64,000 nucleotides of DNA, from contig NZ_BNAU01000002.1 of the NCBI RefSeq assembly GCF_014653945.1, positions 367,914-431,913 of the forward strand. Direction: 5' to 3'. This document shows, piece after piece, positions 25,106-33,605 of the stretch; the first letter of the stretch is position 1; every line of letters starts with the position of its first letter. The position numbers and the translations under genes are program-made. The stretch is from Amycolatopsis deserti (GTDB lineage Bacteria > Actinomycetota > Actinomycetes > Mycobacteriales > Pseudonocardiaceae). Below the pieces are notes generated by a model. The model made no database searches, was not told the DNA's origin, and was given only the letters and a program-made list of their open reading frames with translations.

Positions 25106-26350
25106 TCAGCGGAGCCGGACGGGCATCGCCGTGTACTGGTTGAGCGAATACGACGACGCCCTCGAAGTTTCTCCGGCCAACCGGATGCCCGGATAGCGTT
25201 TGAGCGTGCCTTCGATCATCAGCCGCAGTTCGAGCCGGGCCAAAGCCGCGCCGAGGCAGAAGTGCCTGCCACCGCCACCGAACGCCTGGTGCTCGGGATT
25301 GCGGCGGACGTCGAACACGTCCGGGTTCTCGTACCGGCTCTCGTCCCGGTTGCCCGAGGAGTACCACATGGCAACCTTTTCGTTTTCCCGCACGAGCTTT
25401 CCGCCGAGTTCGACGTCGCGGGTCGCCGTGCGGCAGAAACTCGTGAACGGCGGGAACATCCGCAGCGCTTCTTCCACCGCGCTGGGGATCAGCGACGGAT
25501 CGTCGACCAGCAGCTGCAGCTGGTCGGGGTGCTCCATCAGCGCCTTCATCGCGCTGACGTAGGTCGATTTGGTGCTGTCGTTGCCCGCGGAAAGCACGAG
25601 CAGGATGGTCATCGCGATCTCTTCGTCGGTCAACGGCGCGCCTTCCACCTCACCGTTGACCATCACGCTGATCAAGTCCTCCGTGCCCGGGTTCGGGCCG
25701 GCGTCCGCACGGCGACGAGGCTCGATCATCTTCGTCGCCTCCCGCACGAGGAACGGAACGAACTCGTTCACGTACTCGTCCAACCCTCCTGGGTTGTACC
25801 CCGGGTCCTCGCGGGCCATGTAGCGATTCATGTACGCGGCCCATTTGGCGTCCTCTTCCTCCGGGATCCCGCACATGCCGTGGATGACCCGCGAGACGAT
25901 CGGCTGTGCGACCTCCTCGACCAGATCGACCGTTTCCCTCCCCTCGATGCGGCTGAAGACGGTGTCCACGATGCCGCGGATCCACGGTTCGTCCGCGGCG
26001 ATCCGCGACGGCGTGAACCGTTCCAGGAACAGGGTTTTGAACCGGTCGTGGCGCGGTGGGTCCATGGCGATGAACGTCTTGTTGTCCAGCTCGGTGATCA
26101 CCTTGTTGTCGAGGTTGTCGATCCCGGTGCGCTGCGAGGAGTAGGTCTTCCAGTCCCGGCTGACCGCCTCGATGTCCTTGGCCCTGGTCACCGACCAGAA
26201 GCCCGGCATGTCCTGCGGGCCCGGCGGGCCCGACCAGTGCACCGGGCATTCCGCGCGCATCCGGGCGAAAAGTTCGAGCGGCGGCCCCTCCTGCCAGAAC
26301 TCGGGGTCGCCGACATTGAGCTGCTCGACAGGTTGTTCCCTCGCGGCCAT
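25106..26350 (-). CDS. Cytochrome P450, class I
   Basis: 414-aa soluble bacterial P450. I-helix LSAGNDSTKS (oxygen-activating Asn-Asp-Ser-Thr around 257-260), ExxR at E294-R297, haem loop FGGGGRHFCLGAAL with Cys365, and the typical AMPVRLR end. N-terminal substrate-binding part includes ITELDNKTFIAMDPPRHDRFK. ATG 26350 follows GGAGGG. No fused or adjacent reductase, so it needs the ferredoxin chain at 9391-12388. It is divergent from a broken P450 gene, with one CCCCCG motif for each direction in the gap. Substrate unknown; N-dealkylation or hydroxylation of the amine substrate is a guess from context. Confidence 0.92.
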   Translation of the reverse strand: MAAREQPVEQLNVGDPEFWQEGPPLELFARMRAECPVHWSGPPGPQDMPGFWSVTRAKDIEAVSRDWKTYSSQRTGIDNLDNKVITELDNKTFIAMDPPRHDRFKTLFLERFTPSRIAADEPWIRGIVDTVFSRIEGRETVDLVEEVAQPIVSRVIHGMCGIPEEEDAKWAAYMNRYMAREDPGYNPGGLDEYVNEFVPFLVREATKMIEPRRRADAGPNPGTEDLISVMVNGEVEGAPLTDEEIAMTILLVLSAGNDSTKSTYVSAMKALMEHPDQLQLLVDDPSLIPSAVEEALRMFPPFTSFCRTATRDVELGGKLVRENEKVAMWYSSGNRDESRYENPDVFDVRRNPEHQAFGGGGRHFCLGAALARLELRLMIEGTLKRYPGIRLAGETSRASSYSLNQYTAMPVRLR

Positions 26351-26452
26351 CAGACCCTCCAGAATTCGATCGCGAACCGCGGTGCGCGGCTGAAGTTCCT
26401 GCTCCAGTGGTACCGGTTCCGCCTGGCCGGAAACGAGATCCGCGGCGGACCA

Positions 26453-26466
26453 CGCCCGTTCAGGGG
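26453..26466 (-). promoter_or_regulatory. CCCCCG-motif (intact P450 gene)
   Basis: Minus strand CCCCTGAACGGGCG, one mismatch from consensus, pointing at the P450 start about 102 nt away and preceded by GGACGAT as at 33540. It is part of an inverted pair with 26500. Confidence 0.5.
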
Positions 26467-26499
26467 ATCGTCCTGGACGGGCGCGGTTCCGGCTGCCCG

Positions 26500-26513
26500 C
26501 CCCCGAACGGGCA
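26500..26513 (+). promoter_or_regulatory. CCCCCG-motif (broken P450 gene)
   Basis: CCCCCGAACGGGCA pointing at the P450 pseudogene, GGGC end 84 nt before its ATG. The promoter element is intact although the gene is not. Confidence 0.55.
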
Positions 26514-26596
26514 GATCCGCAGCGTTCGCCCCGATGTGAAGTCCGGATGCGAGTGAATGGGCACCACGTCCACACCGACCGAAAGGAGCGCCGTTC

Positions 26597-27647
26597 ATGA
26601 GCAATGAGATGATCGGAGCTGCTGGTACGAGCACCGGAATTCACCGCATCGACGATCTCCCGGTCTTCACCGAGATCGAGTCACCGGACTTCGGCGCCGA
26701 CCTGGACTGGATCGCCGACGATCTGTGCCGACGGGACTATCAGGGACTGCTGAGGCACGACAACCTCGGTGTGGTCGTCTACCGGAACGCCGACCTCATC
26801 GCGCTCGGCACGCACCAGGACGTCAGCCACCAAGACGTGCTGAACGACGTCGAGGGCTCCAGGACCGCTTCATGCGCGCCAGCACCTTCGGCATGCAGCC
26901 ACCGGAACATCGGCCCGCCAAGTCCCTGATCAGCAGGGAGCTCACGCCCAAGAGCGTGCGCCGTTTCCAAGACGCCGCGAACCAGGCGGTGCGCGGTGCG
27001 CTGGACTCGGTCGCCGGGCGTCCGGAGATCGACTTCGTGCCGGAGTTCGTCCATCCGGTGCTGGCCGGTTTCTGGCAGACGGTGCTCGGCTTGACACCGG
27101 CCGAAAGCGACGAGATCTTCGCGATGCTGCCTGATTTCTTCCTCCCGAGTCCGAGCACGTTGTTCGCCGCTGCCGCGCCCGCGGTGTTGAACGCGTCCGG
27201 CAGCGCCACCCCGAAGTGGGTGCACACGTTTTCCGGACGCCCGAGCTCGCCCATGTTCGCGTGATCGCTCGCGAGATCGACGAGCAGGTCGTGCTTGTCG
27301 GTGCTCATTTCGCGCTCCAGCGCCGCGGTGATCAGGTCGATGAACCGGTTGGCGGCGCGCGTCGCACCCCTCTCGCCATGCTGTGGGCGTTCGGCAACCG
27401 GGACCCGGAAACGTATGAAAAGCCCAACGAGTACCGGTTGGAACGGGACCACCGAGCCTTGCAGACCACCTTCGGCACCGGTTTCTACACCTGCCCGGGC
27501 CGCCACGTCGCAAAGCTGATCAGCGAAACGATCCTCTCCGCGCTCTGCGACTCCTCTCTCGAGGTCGTCGTCAACGACGTCGAGGAGGGCCAGGCGTCCT
27601 TCGTCCACGAGCCGGCACGGATGGTCGTGTCGATCCGTGAGTCGTGA
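26597..27647 (+). pseudogene. Cytochrome P450 pseudogene with frameshift and internal inversion
   Basis: The N-terminal part (26597 to about 26853) and the continuation from about 26855 (LQDRFMRASTFGMQPPEHR to MLPDFFLPSPS) are in different plus-strand frames, so about one base is lost. From about 27160 to 27362 the P450-like sequence is on the minus strand: AANRFIDLITAALEREM, HDLLVDLASDHANMGE, RPENVCTHFGVALPDAF and the I-helix TAGAAAAN. The plus strand resumes at 27366 with TPLAMLWAFGNRDPETYEKP and the haem loop FGTGFYTCPGRH. The G-to-I-helix block is thus flipped in place, and the J/K-helix part with the ExxR motif is missing. It cannot make a working P450. It begins with a normal ATG and AAAGGAG site. 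Confidence 0.8.
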
Positions 27648-27886
27648 AGCGGCCCGCCGTGGCTGAAGAAGTCAGCTTCGAACGCGACATCAAACCGCTG
27701 TTCCGGGAGCAAGACGTCCGCGTCATGCGCTACGCGTTCGACCTGTCGTCCTACGCCGATGTCCGCCCGCGCGCGGAACTGATCTACGAGCACATCGAGG
27801 ACGGCACGACGCCCTGTGACGTCCTGTGGCCAGAGGAAGATCTGGCTTTGCTCCGCGCCTGGATCGACGGCGGAAAACAACCATGA
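27644..27886 (+). CDS. Conserved small hypothetical protein
   Basis: 80 aa from GTG 27644 (GTGA overlap with the P450 pseudogene stop), or 75 aa from GTG 27659. Sequence contains FERDIKPLFREQDVRVMR, FDLSSYADVRPRAELIYEHI, DGTTPCDVLWPEEDLALLRAWIDGG. This resembles the end of cytochrome-c-like/planctomycete-type C-terminal modules (…MPC.G.W…LLRxWIDxG) but there is no CxxCH haem site. The reading frame is intact and coupled to the former P450, so it may have been its partner. Function unknown. Confidence 0.65.
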   Translation: MKRPAVAEEVSFERDIKPLFREQDVRVMRYAFDLSSYADVRPRAELIYEHIEDGTTPCDVLWPEEDLALLRAWIDGGKQP

Positions 27887-27893
27887 CAACACA

Positions 27894-27933
27894 GCGAAGG
27901 CCTCCGGTCGCCCGCACGACCGGAGGCCTTCGC
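27894..27933. terminator. Perfect 17-bp terminator hairpin
   Basis: GCGAAGGCCTCCGGTCG (27894-27910) pairs perfectly with 27917-27933 around a 6-nt loop, between two convergent genes. Confidence 0.9.
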
Positions 27934-27950
27934 CGTTCCGCCTCGCCGTG

Positions 27951-29360
27951 TCAGGCGGGCGGGATGTTGTGGTTGCGGTGGAACACGTTCTCCGGGTCGT
28001 ACTGCTTCTTCACCGCCCGCAGCCTCGCCCACGCTTCGTCGCCGTGCGCCTTGCGATGCCGCTCAACGTCAGGGACCTGCTGGACGTTCCCGTACACGAT
28101 CCCGGTGGTGGCGCCGGTTCGGCGCACGGCCTCGATGGTCTCGTCCGACCAGGAAGCATGCGCTTCGTCTCCCGATGCGTCTTCCCAGAACGCCGCTGTC
28201 CCGATGCTCCACGCGCCGCGGCGGCCACGCGGGAAGCAACCCGGGTCGTCGGGAACGTCGGCCAAGGCGCCCCGGTAGGAGTACATGATCAGGTATCCGG
28301 TCAGCCCGCGTTCCGCCAGCAACCTGGCCTGCCCGACGACCGTGTCGATCACCTCGTCGGTCAGTTCGCCGACCTGCTCCTCGTCGTACCATTGCCGGAC
28401 GGCAGGGTAGTCCGCGTCCATCGAGAGCATGAATTCGAGCAGCTCCCGCTCGCCCAGTTCGCCGACGGCCGGTGGGAACGCGTCCAGCAGCGGCTGGACG
28501 TCCTTGCGCCCCCGTTCCAGGTCGTCGCCGACATGGACGACGGTCACCGACAAGACCAGCTTCCCGTGCAGGTGCTCCGGAATCCAGTCCTCCGCGGGCG
28601 CCGGGAGGAAGTCCAGCATCAGGGTGAAGTCGCCGGACGCGCTGAGGTTGAACTCGCGCAGGAACCGCAGGATCTCCCCGGCCTCCGCCCCGTCATAGAT
28701 CAACCCTCCCGCCAGCATCGGCCCGATCGGGTGCAGCTTCATCTTGATCCAGGTGACGACACCGAAGTTGGCGGCTTCGCCGCGCAGCGCCCAGAACAAG
28801 TCGGGATTCTCGTCGGGCGCGGCGCGAAGGACGGAACCGTCGGCCGTGACGACCTCGGCCTCGAGGATGGTGTCGACACCCCACCCGAGTTTGGGCGACA
28901 TCCAGCCGATCCCGCCGTGCAGGACGACGCCGCCGACTCCGGTCGACGTCGCGGCGCCCACGACCGCACCCAGTCCGTGCACGAGGGTCGCCGCTTCGAG
29001 ATCGGCGCCGTTCGCACCGGTCTGCACCCAGGCGGTCTGCTCCTTCGGGTCCACTTTGACCGACCGCATCGGAGCCAGGTCGATGACGACCCCGCCGTCC
29101 GCCGAGGCGAAGCCGGCCATGTGCCGTCCCTGCGACTTGACTGCGATCTCCAGCCCGTTCGAGGTGGCGTACCGCACGGCTGCCACGACGTCGGCCGTTC
29201 CCGCGCAGCGCGCGATCAGCGCCGGACGCTGGTCGTGGCAGGCGTTGAACAGTTTGCGCTGTTCGTCGTACGACGGGTCGTCCGGTTCCAGCAGCTCTCC
29301 ACGGAAACGGACGCGAACCGCGTCCAATGCGGATTCGATGGTCGGGTCGTATGGCTTCAT
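27951..29360 (-). CDS. FAD-linked oxidase, berberine-bridge-enzyme type
   Basis: 469-aa oxidoreductase with an N-terminal FAD_binding_4 domain and a C-terminal BBE segment (YDPENVFHRNHNIPPA). His80 in SQGRHMAGF is at the position that carries 8alpha-linked FAD. The second covalent site, usually a Cys near residue 140, reads GVGGVVLHGGIGW without Cys, so FAD is probably singly linked. Such enzymes oxidise alcohols, sugars or amines using O2. No signal peptide, so cytosolic. The permease gene lies 30 nt upstream on the same strand and the two likely form an operon from the motif at 30940. Confidence 0.9.
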   Translation of the reverse strand: MKPYDPTIESALDAVRVRFRGELLEPDDPSYDEQRKLFNACHDQRPALIARCAGTADVVAAVRYATSNGLEIAVKSQGRHMAGFASADGGVVIDLAPMRSVKVDPKEQTAWVQTGANGADLEAATLVHGLGAVVGAATSTGVGGVVLHGGIGWMSPKLGWGVDTILEAEVVTADGSVLRAAPDENPDLFWALRGEAANFGVVTWIKMKLHPIGPMLAGGLIYDGAEAGEILRFLREFNLSASGDFTLMLDFLPAPAEDWIPEHLHGKLVLSVTVVHVGDDLERGRKDVQPLLDAFPPAVGELGERELLEFMLSMDADYPAVRQWYDEEQVGELTDEVIDTVVGQARLLAERGLTGYLIMYSYRGALADVPDDPGCFPRGRRGAWSIGTAAFWEDASGDEAHASWSDETIEAVRRTGATTGIVYGNVQQVPDVERHRKAHGDEAWARLRAVKKQYDPENVFHRNHNIPPA

Positions 29361-29390
29361 CGTTTGATACCTTGCTTTCTTTCGCGGATT

Positions 29391-30860
29391 TCAGTGGATG
29401 TCTTCCGGTGCGCCGATGCGCGTCCAGGCCTCAGGTTTAGCCGACCGCAACCAACGCGCGTAGGCCATGCCGCCAAGGGCGATCACGCAGATGGCCGCGA
29501 TGCACCAACGGCCGACCGTCCCGTCGCCGCCCATCAGGAGATCGGTGTTCTTCGTCGCGAGGAAAAGCACGACCACGAAGCCCACCGTCGCGATCGCCGG
29601 CGCGATGATCGTCTTGAAGACTGAGGACTCGAGGTTTTTGTTCTTGCGGAAGAACACGATGATCGACACAGCCGTCCACGCCATCAGCGCGATCAGTCCC
29701 CACAGCCCGAGGCCTTGGAGCGCGACGTACCAGGTGGCCTCGTTGACGCGCACGATCGCGAGGACCAGGTCGACCGCGGTCACGACGCCGGCGAGCACTG
29801 CCGCCGCCCGGGCCGGGGCGTGCCGGCGCGGATGAACCTGGGCGAGCGGAGACGGCAGCACACCGTCCCGCGCAAGGGTGAAGGTGTACCGGGCGGCGAT
29901 GTTCTGGATCGCGAGGATGGCAGCGAACAAGCTGGTGACGACCAGGACGTTCGCGGCGTCCCGGGCGACCGTGCCGACATACTGCTGGAGGCTGCCGAAG
30001 AAGCTCTCCGCGGGCGCGGCCGAGGCCTCCAGCGTGCCCTCCACCCCGAAGCCGGTGAGGTACGCCCAGGAGTTGAGTGCGTAGAAGCCGGCGAGAATGA
30101 TGATCACCAGGTAGGTCGCGCGCGGAACCGTCCGGTCCGGGTCGCGGGTCTCCGACCGGAACACCTGGACGGATTCGAAGCCGGTCATGCAGGCGATCGC
30201 GAAGAGCAGCGCGAGTCCCCAGGAGCCGTTGCCGGCCCCGGCGGCGAGGTCGAGGCCGCGGCCCTGCGGACCGCCGTCGACGAACACCCGCAGGTCCCAC
30301 ACCAGCACGATGGCGACCTCGATGACGAGCAATACCCCGAGGACCTTGGTCGAAATGTCAATGTTGAACAGGCTCAGGGCCGACACCACCGACCAGGCGA
30401 GCAGCGTCCACGCCCACCACGGAAGATCGGGCCCGTGCAGCAGGCCGGTCGAGATCGTGTTCATCACGATGCCCATGAAGACGTAGGTGCCGGCCGCGAG
30501 GATCACGTAGGTCGCGAGAGCGGCGAAACCGGCGCCGAGTCCCGCTGTCCGGCCCATCGCGTGGGTGATGTAGCTGTAGAACGCGCCGGGCTGCGACATG
30601 TGACGGGCCATCGCCACCAGACCGGCGGCGAAAAGCAGCATCAGGACCATGGTTCCCAGGTAGACGAACGGCGTCGCCGGTCCGAGGCCGATGACGATCA
30701 CGACCGGCATCAGCCCGGCCATGATTCCGATCGGCGCGTTGAACGCCAGGACGGTGAGAAGGAGCCCGCCGGTGCCGAGCTTGCCTTCGAGCTGCGGGGC
30801 GGCGACGGATTCGCCGGAGGCGGCGGAAACGGCCGGCTTCGTCGGCGGCGTGCTTTCCAT
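29391..30860 (-). CDS. APC-family amino acid/amine permease
   Basis: 489-aa polytopic membrane protein with about 12 hydrophobic helices; the first (GGLLLTVLAFNAPIGIMAG) carries the APC unwound-helix motif, and SQPGAFYSYITHAMGR follows helix 2 as in the family. C-terminal tail is cytosolic and basic. It probably imports the amine or amino-acid substrate of the locus. ATG 30860 has GGAG 8-10 nt upstream. A CCCCCG motif lies 80 nt upstream in the gap shared with the divergent cupin gene. Confidence 0.9.
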   Translation of the reverse strand: MESTPPTKPAVSAASGESVAAPQLEGKLGTGGLLLTVLAFNAPIGIMAGLMPVVIVIGLGPATPFVYLGTMVLMLLFAAGLVAMARHMSQPGAFYSYITHAMGRTAGLGAGFAALATYVILAAGTYVFMGIVMNTISTGLLHGPDLPWWAWTLLAWSVVSALSLFNIDISTKVLGVLLVIEVAIVLVWDLRVFVDGGPQGRGLDLAAGAGNGSWGLALLFAIACMTGFESVQVFRSETRDPDRTVPRATYLVIIILAGFYALNSWAYLTGFGVEGTLEASAAPAESFFGSLQQYVGTVARDAANVLVVTSLFAAILAIQNIAARYTFTLARDGVLPSPLAQVHPRRHAPARAAAVLAGVVTAVDLVLAIVRVNEATWYVALQGLGLWGLIALMAWTAVSIIVFFRKNKNLESSVFKTIIAPAIATVGFVVVLFLATKNTDLLMGGDGTVGRWCIAAICVIALGGMAYARWLRSAKPEAWTRIGAPEDIH

Positions 30861-30939
30861 GTGGTTCTCCAGTCTGTGCTCGAGTCGCCGAGACGGTAAT
30901 CACATCGCCACAGCGCCGGGCCGTTCCCTGCCGATTGCG

Positions 30940-30953
30940 CACCCTTACGGGGG
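30940..30953 (-). promoter_or_regulatory. CCCCCG-motif (permease operon)
   Basis: Minus strand CCCCCGTAAGGGTG, oriented to the permease, 80 nt from its start. The site is 76 nt from the divergent cupin start and its core is near-palindromic, so it could serve both genes. Confidence 0.55.
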
Positions 30954-31029
30954 AGTGCCTGCCCGGCCAAATGCGACAACATGGGACTACCCGGGGAATG
31001 CCGCCCCCCGCAGCCGAGAGGAACGAAGC

Positions 31030-31383
31030 ATGAACGCCCCCTCCGCAAGGAAGCTGGAGTTCGATCCCGCCCACCGCGACGCCATCGGCCCCATCAGCAT
31101 CGACCGGCGCACGGTCGGCTCGGGGCTGGTCGATCTCGCGACCGGCTTCGCCGAGTTCGTCGACGACGCACCGGCCGACGAATGGGTCCAGCCCTACGAA
31201 GAAGCGTTGTACGTCCTCGAGGGCGAGCTGAAGATCCGCGTGAACGGCCACACGGTCGTCGGCACTCCCGGCGACGTCATCGCCGTCGAAAAGGGGGCGA
31301 CGGTGTCCGCGTCCGGAAAGGTCGGCACCCGGGTCTACTTCGCCGTCGTACCCGCCAATTGGCGCGAGACTATGGGGCGGTGA
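31030..31383 (+). CDS. Cupin-domain protein, EutQ-like
   Basis: 117-aa single cupin. ALYVLEGELKIRVNGH and VGTPGDVIAVEKGATVSAS are the two cupin motifs; the usual metal His residues are replaced (EEALYVLEGE, GDVIAVEKG), so metal binding is doubtful. This resembles EutQ-type and related cupins found with ethanolamine or amine use. ATG 31030 follows GAGAGGAA. It is divergent from the permease and ends at a strong hairpin. Possible roles are a small-molecule isomerase or a binding protein; not resolved. Confidence 0.8.
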   Translation: MNAPSARKLEFDPAHRDAIGPISIDRRTVGSGLVDLATGFAEFVDDAPADEWVQPYEEALYVLEGELKIRVNGHTVVGTPGDVIAVEKGATVSASGKVGTRVYFAVVPANWRETMGR

Positions 31384-31391
31384 ATCGCGGA

Positions 31392-31432
31392 ACGGAATCC
31401 GGCTCACCCCGTGGGGATGAGCCGGATTCCGT
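31392..31432. terminator. Perfect 15-bp terminator hairpin
   Basis: ACGGAATCCGGCTCA (31392-31406) pairs with TGAGCCGGATTCCGT (31418-31432), with a CCCC/GGGG extension within the loop. It lies between the convergent cupin and CoA-ligase genes. Confidence 0.9.
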
Positions 31433-31461
31433 CTGTTCGCAATGGCTGATCTTCCGGTTCC

Positions 31462-33036
31462 TCAGCGCCGTCCGAGCGCCACGTTCGCGTCCCACGCCGC
31501 GGCGGTGATCCCGCGTTCGCGCACCTTGCGCTTCTCGATCCGCTCCGAAGGCGTCTTGGGCAGGCGGTCCACGAACTCGACGTAGCGCGGCACGGCGAAG
31601 CGCGGGAGATCTTCGCCCAGGAACTCGACGAGATCCCCCGGTTCCAGATCGGCTCCCGGAGCCACTACGACAAGCACCGCGACGTCCTCCTCCCCGACCT
31701 CCGACGGCACACCGATCGCCGCGACCTCCAGGACGTCGGGATGCGCCGCGGCCGCCTGCTCCACCTCCCACGCCGAAACGTTCTCGCCGCGCCGTCGGAT
31801 CGAATCCTTCTTCCGGCCGATGTATTCGATCCAGCCCTCTTCGTCCTGCCGCACGAGATCCCCGGTGTGGAACCAGAGATTGCGCCACGCCTCGACCGTC
31901 TCCTCGGGCTTGTTCCAATAGCCCTGCATCATCGAGAAGTGATCACACGGCCGGTAGACGAGTTCGCCGACCTCGCCGGCGCTGACCTGCACGTCGTGGT
32001 CGTCCACCACCCGAACTTCGATTTCGGCGACCGGTTTCCCGATACTTCCCAACCGGGTCTCCTCCGGCGGGACCGCCGTGATCAACAGGCATTCGGTCAT
32101 TCCGTAGCTCTCGACGATCTTGATCCCGAAGCGCTTCTCGAAATCCAGCATGATTTCTCGCGGCGTGGACGAGCACACCGCGATCCGGGCCGGGAGGTCG
32201 GCGTCGTCGGGTCGCGGCTGCTGTTTGTACAGCAGCCACAGCATCGTGCCGATCGTGCCGAAGATCGTCGCGCCGTGCTCGCGCACCTCGTTCCAGAAAT
32301 CCCGCACGCTGAAGCGTTCGCCGAGCGCGACAACGCCACCGAAACACAAGCACGCCGACACGTAAGACCGCGCGTCGATGTGGAAAAGCGGTTGCACCAG
32401 GTAGTACACGTCGTCCGGGCGGAACCCGAAGAGGTTGTCGCCATGGCCGGCCTGGCCCGGGTAATAGCGTTGCGGCAGCATCACGCCCTTGGACGGGCCG
32501 GTCGTCCCCGAGGTGTACATGATGGTGGCGATCTCGTTCGGGCCGGGCGGTTCCAGATCTCCGCCCGAGGACCGGCCGAGCTCGAGGAGTTCGCCGAACG
32601 GCACCTGCCGGGAACGCGGCCTGGCCCCGTCCGGACCGCGTTCGCCGATCGGCACGACGACCTCGGGGTCGTAGTCGCTGGTCGCCGCGACGGCCGCGAG
32701 GTGGTCCGGCGACCCGATCAGCACCCGCGGCGCCGCGTCCTTGACGAGATAGTCCAGCAGCCGGCCGCGGACTTCCGCGTTGAAGGGCACGTCGATCGCC
32801 CGCGCTGCGTTGGCACCCAACCAGGCCCAAACGGCCTCCGGGCAGTTGCCGGCCATGATCCCGACCCGATCCCCGGGCTCGACACCGAGCGCGCGAAGAC
32901 CCCGCGCCGTCGCTTCGACCCGGTCCAGCGCCTCACGATACGTGAACACCTGCCCCGAGACCCGCAGGAACTCCGTGTCGGGCGTTTCGGCCGCGGATCG
33001 CCGTAACGCTGCGAAGAGACTGTCGGGAAGCGTCAT
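31462..33036 (-). CDS. AMP-forming acyl-CoA ligase, crotonobetaine/carnitine-CoA ligase-like
   Basis: 524-aa adenylate-forming enzyme. P-loop YTSGTTGPSKG (174-184), ESYGMTE, HTGDLVRQDEEG, IGRKKDSIRRRGENVSAWEVE hinge, and PKTPSERIEKRKVR with the catalytic C-terminal Lys region. The RRRGENVSAWEVE and PKTPSERIEK versions resemble CaiC-like ligases. It activates a carboxylic acid to its CoA thioester, linking the oxidised product of the locus to beta-oxidation. ATG 33036 is preceded by GGTCC only; a second in-frame ATG a few codons upstream is possible. A CCCCCG motif lies about 92 nt upstream. Confidence 0.9.
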   Translation of the reverse strand: MTLPDSLFAALRRSAAETPDTEFLRVSGQVFTYREALDRVEATARGLRALGVEPGDRVGIMAGNCPEAVWAWLGANAARAIDVPFNAEVRGRLLDYLVKDAAPRVLIGSPDHLAAVAATSDYDPEVVVPIGERGPDGARPRSRQVPFGELLELGRSSGGDLEPPGPNEIATIMYTSGTTGPSKGVMLPQRYYPGQAGHGDNLFGFRPDDVYYLVQPLFHIDARSYVSACLCFGGVVALGERFSVRDFWNEVREHGATIFGTIGTMLWLLYKQQPRPDDADLPARIAVCSSTPREIMLDFEKRFGIKIVESYGMTECLLITAVPPEETRLGSIGKPVAEIEVRVVDDHDVQVSAGEVGELVYRPCDHFSMMQGYWNKPEETVEAWRNLWFHTGDLVRQDEEGWIEYIGRKKDSIRRRGENVSAWEVEQAAAAHPDVLEVAAIGVPSEVGEEDVAVLVVVAPGADLEPGDLVEFLGEDLPRFAVPRYVEFVDRLPKTPSERIEKRKVRERGITAAAWDANVALGRR

Positions 33037-33128
33037 CGGACCATGACTCCAGTTCTGGCTGTGCGGACGGACTACCGCACTACTCTGTCCCGTAGAGGTC
33101 GCGCGGTCCGGCGACGAGGACCTTTGTC

Positions 33129-33142
33129 TGCCCCTTCGGGGG
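33129..33142 (-). promoter_or_regulatory. CCCCCG-motif (CoA-ligase gene)
   Basis: Minus strand CCCCCGAAGGGGCA pointing at the ligase, about 92 nt from its start codon. Confidence 0.5.
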
Positions 33143-33254
33143 AACCGACTGGTCGGCCTACCCGATTCCCGCACTCTCTGTGCCCGCGCATCCGAGGCCG
33201 CCGTGCTGGCGCCGGACGATCAGACGATGAGTACAGGCAAGCAACGCCCGGGAC

Positions 33255-33482
33255 ATGACGCATGTGTCGGCGTTTGCGGCCTCACGGGAGCAGCGAGCAG
33301 TCGCAACTCCCCGCGGCTACGTCGCCTACTCGGGCAGCAACACAGCGTGGGCGCCAGGCGAGCAACTGCTGAACGGCTTTGGGACAACCCGCTTTTCTGC
33401 CGGTCCAGCCGGGCTGAGCCCGGCGCTGCCGCAAGGCATGGCGGAGTTCTACATCACCTCGCTCAACGCCTTCATCGAGTAG
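33255..33482 (+). CDS. Short open frame, unrecognised
   Basis: 75 codons from ATG 33255 (LLNGFGTTRFSAG, LPQGMAEFYITSLNAFIE). No ribosome site is obvious and no family was recognised. The composition of its second half looks protein-like, so it may be the tail of a lost gene. It lies in the 569-nt gap between the CoA ligase and the saccharopine-dehydrogenase-like gene; apart from it and the three regulatory candidates listed, nothing else is visible in that gap. Confidence 0.25.
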   Translation: MTHVSAFAASREQRAVATPRGYVAYSGSNTAWAPGEQLLNGFGTTRFSAGPAGLSPALPQGMAEFYITSLNAFIE

Positions 33483-33513
33483 ACGGCGTACCTGCTCCCC
33501 GCCGAGGTTCCGG

Positions 33514-33527
33514 CGCACTCGAGTGCG
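33514..33527. promoter_or_regulatory. Perfect 14-bp palindrome
   Basis: CGCACTCGAGTGCG is its own reverse complement. It ends 12 nt before the CCCCCG motif that precedes the saccharopine-dehydrogenase-like gene, so it could be a second regulator site of the same promoter. Confidence 0.3.
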
Positions 33528-33539
33528 GCACCGGACGAT

Positions 33540-33553
33540 CCCCCGTACGGGCA
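33540..33553 (+). promoter_or_regulatory. CCCCCG-motif (reductase/oxidase operon)
   Basis: CCCCCGTACGGGCA with GGGC end 53 nt before ATG 33606, preceded by GGACGAT. This is the copy closest to the derived consensus. Confidence 0.6.
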
Positions 33554-33605
33554 CATCACAGCCGCGCGAAGCGCCGGCCGGCCGCCGCACACCCACACTG
33601 CCGCT

